Below are positions 6,285 to 13,594 of a stretch of 13,594 nt of DNA, piece after piece (within the stretch, counting starts at the first letter, position 1; every line of letters begins with the position of its first letter). The stretch is from an uncultured Akkermansia sp. (GTDB lineage: Bacteria > Verrucomicrobiota > Verrucomicrobiia > Verrucomicrobiales > Akkermansiaceae). The notes under the pieces are model-generated. The model saw nothing but the letters and a program-made list of their open reading frames with translations, ran no database searches and was not told the origin of the DNA. The stretch covers positions 1 through 13,594 of the forward strand of contig CAJGCY010000063.1 of NCBI GenBank assembly GCA_904501955.1. Reading direction: 5' to 3'. The translations under genes were made by a program, and so were the position numbers.

Positions 6285-9200
6285 ATGATGCTGGACAATA
6301 ATACTGAAACGGATGGGGCGCTTTTACCCGAAGCGCCGGAGGAAAACCCGGCCACTGCAGCCCCCGCAGCTGCGGCGCTGTATGTGCCCGCGCTGCCTGA
6401 GCAGCCCGGCTTGGTACTCACGGGGCAAAATGCCTCACCGGCGGAGCCCCCGCCTGCACCCACTGCCCCGCAATGGCAGAAACCGCAGGCCTTGGAGCAG
6501 CCCCCGCAACCCGCGGAAGGCACCCCGGCGCAGGAGCAACAGGTGTACTGGCACCACTTGCTGACGGGTGACCCCGATACCGTGCCGAATGATGTGCGCA
6601 GACGTGCCGGGGCGGAGGAACCCTCCCTCACCGAGGAGCAGCGCGATTACCGCGTGTGCTCCGCCATCAATCGCTCATGGGTGGTGGACCACCGCGGCCT
6701 CTCGCGCGAGGAGGTAGCTGCCCGTTGGCCGGAGTTGCGCCGGCAGCTGGCGGCGGAGTTGGGCGTGGGGGATACGGAGGAGGAGCTCTACCTCGGCCTC
6801 TCCGCGCGCGGTAATGCGGAGACTCTGCGGCGTGCCGGGCGGCGTGTGTATGAGCGCGCTTACTTGGCCGGTTTGCATGGTGAGGACTCGTATGACGTGG
6901 CGGATATTACGGCGGAGCTCATGCCGGAGGACCGCCCCACGGCAGAGGGCATAGGCACGCGGGCGTATGCCGAGGCGCAAGCCGTACGGGCACGCCTGCA
7001 ACCCGTGGCAGCTACCTTGGCGGAGGGTATGGATGCCTTTGCTGCCATGGAGGAGGATTTCCTCTCCGCCCCGCGTGTGATAGCTGCTGCCCCGCAGCTG
7101 TGGCAGGCTGCCGGGCTTTTGCCCGATTTGCCGGAGGAGGAGCGCCGCTTGGTGATGTACCTGGCTGCTACTCAGCTCAGGCAGCAGCGGGCGCAACAGG
7201 GCGAGGCGGAGGAGGGCGTGGCCTCGCGCGCCGTGCGTGCCGTGCGCCGCGGTGCTGCCGGGCTCGGTATGGGTATTGCTCAGGGCATCGGCAACACCTT
7301 GGTGGCCACGGCGGATTCCGTGGGCTACCGTTGGGGTGGTGAAAGCGGGGCTGCCCTGCAGCAGGATGCCGCGGAGTGGGATGCCCGCCTGCGTACCCTG
7401 CGTGAGATTCGCCACCTGGCTCAGCAAGAGGTGCTGCCGCTGACGCTGCCGGGGGCTCCTGCGGCGGAGGAGTACCTGATGACGGCTGCGGAGAGCATAC
7501 CCGCTGCGGTGATGGCCTGCGCCGGTGGGGCGGGGTTCCTCACGCTGACGGCTGCCGGCATGGGGGATGCCGTGGCGGAGGCGCGCCTGCGCTCACCGGA
7601 GACCCCGCAGCACCTGCAGTTGGCCGCCGGTGTGGTAGCCGGTGCCGTGCAGGCCGGTATTTTCATGGGCATCAGCCGCATAGGCGGTAAGCTGCTGGAG
7701 CGCAGCATCAATAACTTCATGCGCGCACGCGGGGCAGGGGCTGCTGCCTTCAGCTGGGCGGCGCTCAACTCTCTGGCGGGGCTCACCGCGGAGGGGGTGA
7801 AGGCGATGATGGGCGCTAAGCTGGCCTCTCTGGCGGATTTTGCCGGGCAAGAGCTCGCCTCGCGCGTGGCGGGTACGGCCTCTAACATCAATTGGCAACA
7901 ATATGGTGATAACCTGACGGATATTGAGGTGAACATGCGTGAGGCCGCTGCTTTGCTGCCGTTTTTGCTCATTGGGGCAGGTAAATTGTCGCTGCGTCAC
8001 TTTCGCTCGCCGCAGGGCGTGCTGGGTGAGGGCCGCCGGCTCTTGGAATGGGGTGCGGATGAAACTCAAGTGCGTGACATGATGAATGAGCCCGATCTTA
8101 CCCGCCAAAATGACATGTTGCAGCGCCTTTTGCGCGGTACGGAGGTGTTCTCAGGCCCCGGTTTTTTGGAGGAGGCCGTGCGCGCACTCGGTTTGTTGAA
8201 TATGGACTACTTCAAGGGCTTTGCGGAGCCCGCCGTTGTGCGTGATTTCTTGAAATTGCCGGCGGAGTCTTCACGCGTGCAGCGGCCGGACTTCGGTGTG
8301 CGCACGCAAGAGCAAATACTGGCCACGCCGGATCACGCCCGTGAGCGCTCCGGGGTGATGCGCGTGCGCAATACCAAGCAGTACCGCGAGGTGCTTGCCC
8401 TGTGGGATGAGTGGTGGACGCGCTCGCACATCACGGAGTACAGCTCACGTGTGGCGCTGGGTACGTGGGAGGTGACCTCCGGTAATGCCGGCCCGCGCTA
8501 TGAGCGCAGCTCGCGTTACCTGCGTGAGCTGCTGCAAGAGGGCAGCCCCGTGCCGCGCCGTATGCACAACGCTGCGCTGTACGCCCCGCATGCGGAGGCG
8601 GAGCGCCGCGCGCTGCTGCGTGACCGCGTGGCGGAGCTGCAAGACCTCTCCTACCAGTTTTTGCTGAATGTGTACCCATTTGATTCGCTGCTCAACCGCC
8701 AAGTGACGGTGAACCGCATGCGCAAAGATGCGGAGACAACGCGCAATGCCCTGCTGGGTGAAATAGGCCGCACGGTGATTCGCGCGGGCTTGGGCTATTC
8801 CCCGGAGGAGAACTTTGCTACGTTCAATTCTTACTTGCAAGATTACTACATGCGCAAAAAATACGCGGACGGTGCAGCCAAAATAAACTGGCTGCGCGAG
8901 GTGCCGGCGGATTTCCTGAACAAGATGAATGAGCATGCGCAGCACTTCCGCGAGTTGCGCTACTCCGCCCACCCGGAGCTGCTGGAGGCGTTCCGCATCA
9001 TGCTCGGCCTGCGCGCGAATACGGAGATGCTCATCAACCTGCTGCCCATGATGGAGGATTTCCAAACGGCTCTTGCCGGTGGTATGAGCCCCGCACAGGC
9101 GTATGAGCACCTGGCGGCGCGTGAGCTGGGTTATGATGCCTCCGCCCTGCGCAGCTACCCGACGGAGGCGCTGGCTACCACCCGCAATGATACCCCGGCG

Positions 9201-11618
9201 CAGGATTACGCTGCCCACAATGCTCGCTTGTGTGAGCAGTATCGCCGCTTTACCGGTGCTGTGCCGGAGCAAGAGCAGGGGGAGGATGGCAAGACCTACT
9301 GGCGCTTGCGCCGCCCCGGCGGTACTTACTCACGCTGGCATGAGTCCGCCGCTGCCGCTATGAATGATGTCGCGGCGAATGCCGCCCTGCTGTTCCTCCC
9401 GCTGGGGTATGATGTGCAGGGCTACTGGCAGGGCGCCGCCCGCCGTGGCGGGGCGAACCTTACGCTGCTGCCTTACGCGCAGGAGGGTGAGTTCTCCGGC
9501 TATGACCAGCTGTGCAGCTACGCCTTCCGTGACCTCACCCGCCATTGGTTGGAGAGCGCCTACCACTTGCAACCCGGCTTGCGGGTGGAGGAGTTGCGCA
9601 AGCGCTTTGTGCACAATCCGGCTTATGCGAACGGCATTAACCCGGTGTTCCTGGAGCAGCCTGAGGGTGAGGGCGCTTCGCTGCGATTCGACCTGCACAC
9701 CCTGGCTACGCCGCATGGCTTGGCGCACGCGCGCTTTTACACCTACTGGCAGCGCCTGTTGGGCAGCGGTGCCCTCCGCGCGGAGGATGCCCACGGCATG
9801 CTGGAAGCCTGCGGTGTGCTGCAGGCGGAGGACGCTGCGGCCTGGGCTGCTGCCGAGGGGGAGGAGGGGCGCCGCGCTGCCATGGCGGGCAGCTTGGCGG
9901 AGTTCACCCTCATGTGCTACATGGCGCGCATGCCGGAGCTGCCCCTGCCGCCCACGGTGAAGGAGTGGTATGCTTATGCGCCCTTTTGCCCGCCGGAGCC
10001 CGTGGCGGAGGAGATGCCTCGCTCCGTCCCCTTGGGGCGCCGTGGGGCAGGCATCGTGCAGTGGAGCAACAGGCGCGTAGCCACTGCGCTGGCGGAGTTC
10101 GCCCCGCGTGTGGAAGCGCTGCGCTCTTTGGTGGCGCAGCCGCTGCCGCATGCTCGCTTGGAGTCCCTGCTGCAGGGGGCACTGGGCTTGGATGCCGCCC
10201 AAGCCGCGGAGCAGGTGTGGTGCTGCCACCGCTGCGGTGAAGGCCCGCTGCACACCGTGCCGGCGGCGTATTGGCAGCTCTTGCAAGAGCCGCTGCAGGC
10301 TTTGCCCCGCCTCTCTGCCGCGGAGCAGGCACGGCTGCATGATTACCTGATGCCCACCTGTGTGGAGAATGCCTTACCCATGGCCGAGCCGGCGCAAGAT
10401 GCCGTGCAGGCCGCGCTGGCGAACTTGGACCGCGTGGTGCAGGCTCACCCGGAGTTGCACGCATACAGCTTGGCCGGGGCGGATGCCGCCCACGTGTGGT
10501 ACACCCGCCCGCCGGCTGCCCCGCAGCATTCTGTCCCCCCGCTGGCGGAGCCGCGCTACACGCCGCTGCCCCTGTACCAAGGGCAGGGGGTGAGCGGTGA
10601 GCCGGAGCTTTACGCGTTGCCCGCGGCGGAGTTCCCCCTGCTGGCGGAGCCCGGTGTGCCACAGGCGCTGCGCGTGCTGGATGCCCTGCGCTCATACCCG
10701 GCCGGGCTTCCGTACGCGCTGGAAGGGGGCATTTACTGGCACAATCAACCCTATGGCGGGCAGCAGGGGGCGCGCCCCGTGGGCTTGGAGCAGCATGAGC
10801 CCATGCCGGCCATGCCTGCCGTGCTGCGCCTGCTGGAGGAGGTGCATGAGCTCTGCCGCCAGGCGGAAACCCCGTTCCTGGATTTCCGGGGTGTGCCGAT
10901 TCCTCACCTCACGGCAGAGCAGCTGTATTGCCCGGAGCTGCGCAACGTCACCGTGTACCGCCGGCAGCAGGTGAGCTCCCCCTATGCGGATGATACTCAC
11001 CTGGTGCGCCTGATGCCCGGCAGCCCCTTGGCTCATTTGCCCGGCGGCCGCTCCCCCTACGTGGTGGATGTGCGCGCGGGCGTGTACATGCAGGGTGGCC
11101 GTGCTTTGCGTGCCGATGACGGCGCGAATGCGTGCATGGTGCCGCTGCAGGAGTTTGAGCCTGCGCCGCTGCGTCCCTACTCCGCAGAGCACCGCCGCGC
11201 GTGGGCGGACCGCATGCTGGAGGATTCGCTGGAGCGCCTCGGCTCCATTGCGGAGCGCGGCCCGGATTTCATGGTGGACCGCCTGTGCGGCGGCATTCCC
11301 CTGCCGGAGCTGCTGATGCGCCTGTATGAGGACACGAACTTCTCGCAGGGTGTCATCGGCAACCGCGGCATGGGTGAACTGCGCATGCAAGAGCTGCGCG
11401 CCCTGCGCCTCGCGGCGGACATCATCGCCTGCGTAGCAGCCCCACGCAGCGCGACGGATGCCCGCAGCCTGCAAGCCTTCCGCAACCTGCAGAAAACCCT
11501 GCGCCTCTTCCGCGCGCCGAATGGGCAGCGCGAGCTGCTGGAGCACGTGTTCCGCCGCGGTAATCGCGAGATTTGGGAGCGCTCCTCTTACCCGCTTAAC
11601 ACCTATCCCCGACGATGA
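6285..11618 (+). CDS. Giant 1777-residue phage-type protein, possible ejection or polyvalent protein
   Basis: I do not recognise a catalytic domain. The order is: a Pro/Glu/Ala-rich disordered N-terminus (about 15-90); helical regions; a cluster of hydrophobic Ala/Gly-rich segments (about 325-342, 404-435, 444-474, 486-520, 553-570) able to enter a membrane; a long helical middle rich in Arg, Tyr and Trp (about 650-960); and a mixed C-terminal half. That half includes HESAAAAMNDVAANAA near 1018 and a lone Cys cluster CCHRC at 1313-1317. Large internal phage proteins that form a DNA channel through the envelope combine such helices and hydrophobic stretches, so an ejection role is plausible inference. 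A tape-measure or polyvalent protein is the alternative. Two ATGs (6285, 6288) start the gene, 9 nt after the previous stop and without a ribosome site. Its stop overlaps the terminase start as ATGA. The reading frame is intact throughout, arguing for selection. Confidence 0.88.
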   Translation: MMLDNNTETDGALLPEAPEENPATAAPAAAALYVPALPEQPGLVLTGQNASPAEPPPAPTAPQWQKPQALEQPPQPAEGTPAQEQQVYWHHLLTGDPDTVPNDVRRRAGAEEPSLTEEQRDYRVCSAINRSWVVDHRGLSREEVAARWPELRRQLAAELGVGDTEEELYLGLSARGNAETLRRAGRRVYERAYLAGLHGEDSYDVADITAELMPEDRPTAEGIGTRAYAEAQAVRARLQPVAATLAEGMDAFAAMEEDFLSAPRVIAAAPQLWQAAGLLPDLPEEERRLVMYLAATQLRQQRAQQGEAEEGVASRAVRAVRRGAAGLGMGIAQGIGNTLVATADSVGYRWGGESGAALQQDAAEWDARLRTLREIRHLAQQEVLPLTLPGAPAAEEYLMTAAESIPAAVMACAGGAGFLTLTAAGMGDAVAEARLRSPETPQHLQLAAGVVAGAVQAGIFMGISRIGGKLLERSINNFMRARGAGAAAFSWAALNSLAGLTAEGVKAMMGAKLASLADFAGQELASRVAGTASNINWQQYGDNLTDIEVNMREAAALLPFLLIGAGKLSLRHFRSPQGVLGEGRRLLEWGADETQVRDMMNEPDLTRQNDMLQRLLRGTEVFSGPGFLEEAVRALGLLNMDYFKGFAEPAVVRDFLKLPAESSRVQRPDFGVRTQEQILATPDHARERSGVMRVRNTKQYREVLALWDEWWTRSHITEYSSRVALGTWEVTSGNAGPRYERSSRYLRELLQEGSPVPRRMHNAALYAPHAEAERRALLRDRVAELQDLSYQFLLNVYPFDSLLNRQVTVNRMRKDAETTRNALLGEIGRTVIRAGLGYSPEENFATFNSYLQDYYMRKKYADGAAKINWLREVPADFLNKMNEHAQHFRELRYSAHPELLEAFRIMLGLRANTEMLINLLPMMEDFQTALAGGMSPAQAYEHLAARELGYDASALRSYPTEALATTRNDTPAQDYAAHNARLCEQYRRFTGAVPEQEQGEDGKTYWRLRRPGGTYSRWHESAAAAMNDVAANAALLFLPLGYDVQGYWQGAARRGGANLTLLPYAQEGEFSGYDQLCSYAFRDLTRHWLESAYHLQPGLRVEELRKRFVHNPAYANGINPVFLEQPEGEGASLRFDLHTLATPHGLAHARFYTYWQRLLGSGALRAEDAHGMLEACGVLQAEDAAAWAAAEGEEGRRAAMAGSLAEFTLMCYMARMPELPLPPTVKEWYAYAPFCPPEPVAEEMPRSVPLGRRGAGIVQWSNRRVATALAEFAPRVEALRSLVAQPLPHARLESLLQGALGLDAAQAAEQVWCCHRCGEGPLHTVPAAYWQLLQEPLQALPRLSAAEQARLHDYLMPTCVENALPMAEPAQDAVQAALANLDRVVQAHPELHAYSLAGADAAHVWYTRPPAAPQHSVPPLAEPRYTPLPLYQGQGVSGEPELYALPAAEFPLLAEPGVPQALRVLDALRSYPAGLPYALEGGIYWHNQPYGGQQGARPVGLEQHEPMPAMPAVLRLLEEVHELCRQAETPFLDFRGVPIPHLTAEQLYCPELRNVTVYRRQQVSSPYADDTHLVRLMPGSPLAHLPGGRSPYVVDVRAGVYMQGGRALRADDGANACMVPLQEFEPAPLRPYSAEHRRAWADRMLEDSLERLGSIAERGPDFMVDRLCGGIPLPELLMRLYEDTNFSQGVIGNRGMGELRMQELRALRLAADIIACVAAPRSATDARSLQAFRNLQKTLRLFRAPNGQRELLEHVFRRGNREIWERSSYPLNTYPRR

Positions 11619-13228
11619 TGACGGATTCCCCCACCACCATGGCCTCCCCCCTCTTGGGGGGACGCTTGGATGACCCCTTGTGGCGTCTCCACCATTTGTA
11701 TTGGATAGAAAACAAGGCCGGGCACATGCAGCGCTTCACCCCGAACGCCGCGCAGCTACGCCTGCACCGCAACCTGTGGCACCGCAATGCCGTGCTCAAG
11801 GCGCGCCAGTTGGGTATCTCCACCTATGTGGCAATGCTCATGCTGGACCACTGCCTCTTCACGCCCAATTTCCACGCCGGTATCATCGACAAAACGCTGC
11901 CGGATGCGGAGCAAAAGCTGGAGAAGGTGCGCTTTGCCTGGGAACACCTGGATTACCTACCGCCGCACCCCACGGAGCAGGAGCGGGCGCTGGCTTTCTT
12001 GGGCTCGCTGCTCAAGCAACGCAGCGGTGCCCTCCGCCGCAATGAGTGGCACCCCGTGGCGGATGCCCGCAACCGCTTGGCCTTTGCCAACGGCAGCGAC
12101 ATCCGCCTGGGCACCACCCTGCGCGGTGGCACGCTGCAGCTGCTCCATGTGTCGGAGCTGGCGCATGTCTCCGTGCATGCCCCGTGGCGTGCGCGTGAGA
12201 TTCGCACCGGTGCGGTCAATACCGTGCCGGCGGAGGGTACCATCATTCTGGAGAGCACGCATGAGGGCGGCCGCTTCGGGGTGAACTATGAGCTCACCCT
12301 GCAAGCCATGGAAAACTGCGCGCGCGAGCAGCTTTCACCTCTGGATTTCCGCTTCTTTTTCTTCAGCTGGTTCGATAACCCGGACTACGCCCTGCGTGGC
12401 ACCGGTAGTTGGACGGATGCCCAGGCGCAGTACTTCGAGAAGCTGGAGAAGGAGCACGGCCTGCCGCTCACGCGCGGTCAAAAACTGTGGTACGCCCGTA
12501 TGGAGCGCACCATGGGCGCCGCCATGCGCCAAGAGTACCCCTCCACGGCGGATGAGGCCTTCTCCACCGGTAATGATGGCGCCATTTACGGCGCGCAACT
12601 CGCCTTGCTGCGTGAGTCCGGCAGAATCGGGGCGGATTTCCGCTTCAACCCGCAGGAGCCCCTCTACTCCGCGTGGGATTTGGGGCTCAGTGACCACACC
12701 GCCATCTGGCTGGTGCAGCACTACGGTGGCAATGTGTACTGGCTGAACCACTACGCGGCCAACCAGCTCCCGCTGGAGCACTTTGCCGGCAAAATCCATG
12801 AGTGGCAGCGCCGGTACGGCCCCATTGCCACGCACTTTTTGCCGCATGATGCCGCCCACCGTGACCCCCACGGGCAATCTTATGTGGAGAGCCTGGCCCA
12901 CTGCGGCATCAGTGCCGTGCGAGTGGTGCCACGCACGCCGGATATTTGGCGCGGCATTAACAACCTGCGCATGTTGCTGCCCCGTAGCTGGTTTCACCCG
13001 GACACGCTGCAGCAGCGCATCAACCCGCGCGGGGAGAAAGAGCCCTCCGGCCTGGCTTGCTTGGAGATGTACCGCTCCGCCCCCGCCTCGGCAAGCGGCG
13101 CCTACCGCGACACCCCCGTGCATGATGCCGCCTCACACTCTGCGGATGCCGCCCGTATGTTTGCGGAGGCGCTCAGCCATGGCCTTGTCGCCCCCATGCG
13201 CTTCTCCAAAAAACGCGCCCTCATGTAG
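11615..13228 (+). CDS. Phage terminase large subunit (ATPase plus nuclease)
   Basis: This 537-residue protein is a full-length packaging motor. The ATPase domain has the deviant Walker A KARQLGIST (62-70), a Walker B LQLLHVSELA (174-183, catalytic E181), and coupling motif ILESTHEGG (211-219). The Ser before the Glu is, from what I recall of this terminase subfamily (LHISE type), normal and not a loss. The RNase H-like nuclease domain has its three acidic positions in WDLGLSD (354-360, D355), LPHDAAHRD (409-417, D412) and HDAASHSADAARM (503-515, D511). The enzyme would translocate DNA into a prohead and cut it into headful or unit lengths. The ATG at 11615 overlaps the preceding stop, so translation is probably coupled; 11618 is an alternative start. 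Small terminase and portal genes, normally its neighbours, are not in the window. Both domains look intact, so activity is likely if partners exist. Confidence 0.95.
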   Translation: MMTDSPTTMASPLLGGRLDDPLWRLHHLYWIENKAGHMQRFTPNAAQLRLHRNLWHRNAVLKARQLGISTYVAMLMLDHCLFTPNFHAGIIDKTLPDAEQKLEKVRFAWEHLDYLPPHPTEQERALAFLGSLLKQRSGALRRNEWHPVADARNRLAFANGSDIRLGTTLRGGTLQLLHVSELAHVSVHAPWRAREIRTGAVNTVPAEGTIILESTHEGGRFGVNYELTLQAMENCAREQLSPLDFRFFFFSWFDNPDYALRGTGSWTDAQAQYFEKLEKEHGLPLTRGQKLWYARMERTMGAAMRQEYPSTADEAFSTGNDGAIYGAQLALLRESGRIGADFRFNPQEPLYSAWDLGLSDHTAIWLVQHYGGNVYWLNHYAANQLPLEHFAGKIHEWQRRYGPIATHFLPHDAAHRDPHGQSYVESLAHCGISAVRVVPRTPDIWRGINNLRMLLPRSWFHPDTLQQRINPRGEKEPSGLACLEMYRSAPASASGAYRDTPVHDAASHSADAARMFAEALSHGLVAPMRFSKKRALM

Positions 13229-13240
13229 CCTACGCCCAAA

Positions 13241-13278
13241 ACACCACCCCGGCAACCCCTCGCTTGCCGGGGTGGTGT
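13241..13278. terminator. 15-bp perfect hairpin ending the phage-type operon
   Basis: ACACCACCCCGGCAA (13241-13255) pairs perfectly with TTGCCGGGGTGGTGT (13264-13278) around an 8-nt loop, 12 nt after the terminase stop. On the + strand no T-tract follows. On the - strand the stem runs into TTTT, so it looks like a better terminator for transcripts entering from the right. It may serve both directions or protect the mRNA 3' end. Confidence 0.7.
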
Positions 13279-13335
13279 AAGCATGTTCGCGATTCGCGCG
13301 GTACCGGTTTTTCGGTTGATGGCAGCCAGCGCGTT

Positions 13336-13594
13336 AAATCGGAAGTTGAAAATCAGATTGCGAGCGTCAGCGAGCGGAATTCAGAGCCCCGGAGGGGCGC
13401 CATAAAATAGCCCGGCGGTGGAGCAGCGAAGCCGCGGAACCCCGGGTAGCGTAAAAAAAGAAAATTGAGCCCGGAGCGACGGAGCGAAGCGACGCAGCGT
13501 AGGCCGACATATAATGGCGAGGACCGTAGCGAAGCGGCCGGCCACGGCGTAGCAAGCGAGCGAAGCGAGACGCGAAGACGGGAGCTCCGAGCCG
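13336..13594 (+). repeat. Modular palindromic repeat, copy C (runs to the window end)
   Basis: This longest copy has all the modules seen separately in A and B: head AAATCGGAAGTTGA (13336-13349); palindrome GCGAGCGTCAGCGAGC (13360-13375); hairpin GCCCC-GGA-GGGGC (13386-13398); nested stem with CCCGG/CCGGG (13411-13415 with 13442-13446); the 49-bp block 13461-13509 that matches copy B inverted; and the tail with TATAAT (13510-13515) and GGCGAGGACCGTAG shared with copy A. It holds four copies of GCGAAGC. The tail is interrupted by a 44-bp segment absent from A. The repeat starts 57 nt after the operon-ending hairpin. The window ends inside or at the edge of it. Confidence 0.85.
13538..13581 (+). 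repeat. 44-bp segment inserted within the tail of repeat copy C
   Basis: In copy A, GACCGTAGCGAAGCGG joins directly to GAGCTCCGAGCCG at 1698/1699. In copy C the same two pieces are separated by 44 bp that contain further GCGAG/GCGAAG words, including one GCGAAGC at 13560-13566. This is either a nested insertion of another small module or a deletion in A. No clear target duplication beyond one or two shared Gs is seen. Confidence 0.7.

Noticed and set aside
10221..10238. CCHRCG in the giant protein as a zinc finger.
   Set aside because: Only one Cys cluster is present, with no second Cys/His pair at the usual distance, so zinc binding cannot be supported.
6285..11618. Reading the giant protein as a tape-measure protein.
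   Set aside because: Tape measures sit among tail genes and have long regular coiled coils. Here the neighbours are a helical internal-type protein and a terminase, and the sequence is not regularly repetitive. It remains possible but is not favoured.
12146..12160. Apparent loss of the Walker B aspartate in the terminase (Ser before the catalytic Glu).
   Set aside because: As I recall, this terminase subfamily normally has Ser-Glu at this site (LHISE type), so it is not evidence of inactivation.
1498..13594. Copies A and C as att-like ends of one integrated element spanning the lipid gene and the phage-type operon.
   Set aside because: The lipid-repair gene inside looks like an ordinary chromosomal gene, no integrase is present, and a third inverted copy shows that the repeats are a dispersed family and not a specific attachment pair.

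Overview
The window is 13.6 kb of GC-rich bacterial DNA with five protein genes, all on the + strand, and a set of structured non-coding repeats. I find no tRNA, rRNA, CRISPR array, integrase or transposase gene. The organism is most likely a member of the Verrucomicrobiota, possibly Akkermansia-like. This is a moderate-to-low confidence inference from three things: a membrane-anchored protein with a PA14-like domain, an MFS-PlsC fusion, and families of GC-rich palindromic repeats. No marker gene settles it. None of the five genes has a recognisable Shine-Dalgarno sequence.

Left part (1-4950): A membrane-anchored, Gly-rich protein with a PA14-like domain (67-1383) has its own extended -10 promoter and a classic terminator. 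About 820 bp without a believable gene follows. It holds two copies of a modular palindromic repeat in opposite orientations (A, 1498-1710; B, 1796-1988). Next comes an 888-residue fusion (2205-4871) of an LplT-like lysophospholipid permease, a PlsC acyltransferase and a C-terminal region that looks like a decayed AMP-binding (acyl-ACP synthetase) domain. It would act in membrane phospholipid repair. It also has its own promoter, with almost no 5' leader, and its own terminator.

Right part (4951-13280): This is one compact transcription unit of three phage-type genes. It begins with a 22-bp tandem repeat and a promoter with a near-consensus -35 box, placed so that the mRNA would be leaderless. 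The genes are a 412-residue helical protein resembling phage internal virion proteins, a 1777-residue giant protein with clustered hydrophobic Ala/Gly-rich segments, and a complete terminase large subunit with ATPase and RNase H-like nuclease motifs. Spacing is 9 nt and then a 4-nt ATGA overlap, so they are probably co-transcribed and the last two translationally coupled. A 15-bp perfect hairpin ends the unit. No portal, capsid, small terminase, integrase or lysis gene is visible. It is therefore either the end of a prophage whose other genes lie elsewhere or a reduced phage packaging/ejection module.

The right end (13336-13594) carries a third, longer repeat copy (C), cut by the window end. 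It shares modules with A and B and contains a 44-bp nested insertion. The most interesting points are the isolated three-gene phage cassette with its giant protein, the repeat family with compensatory stem changes, and the apparent leaderless promoters.
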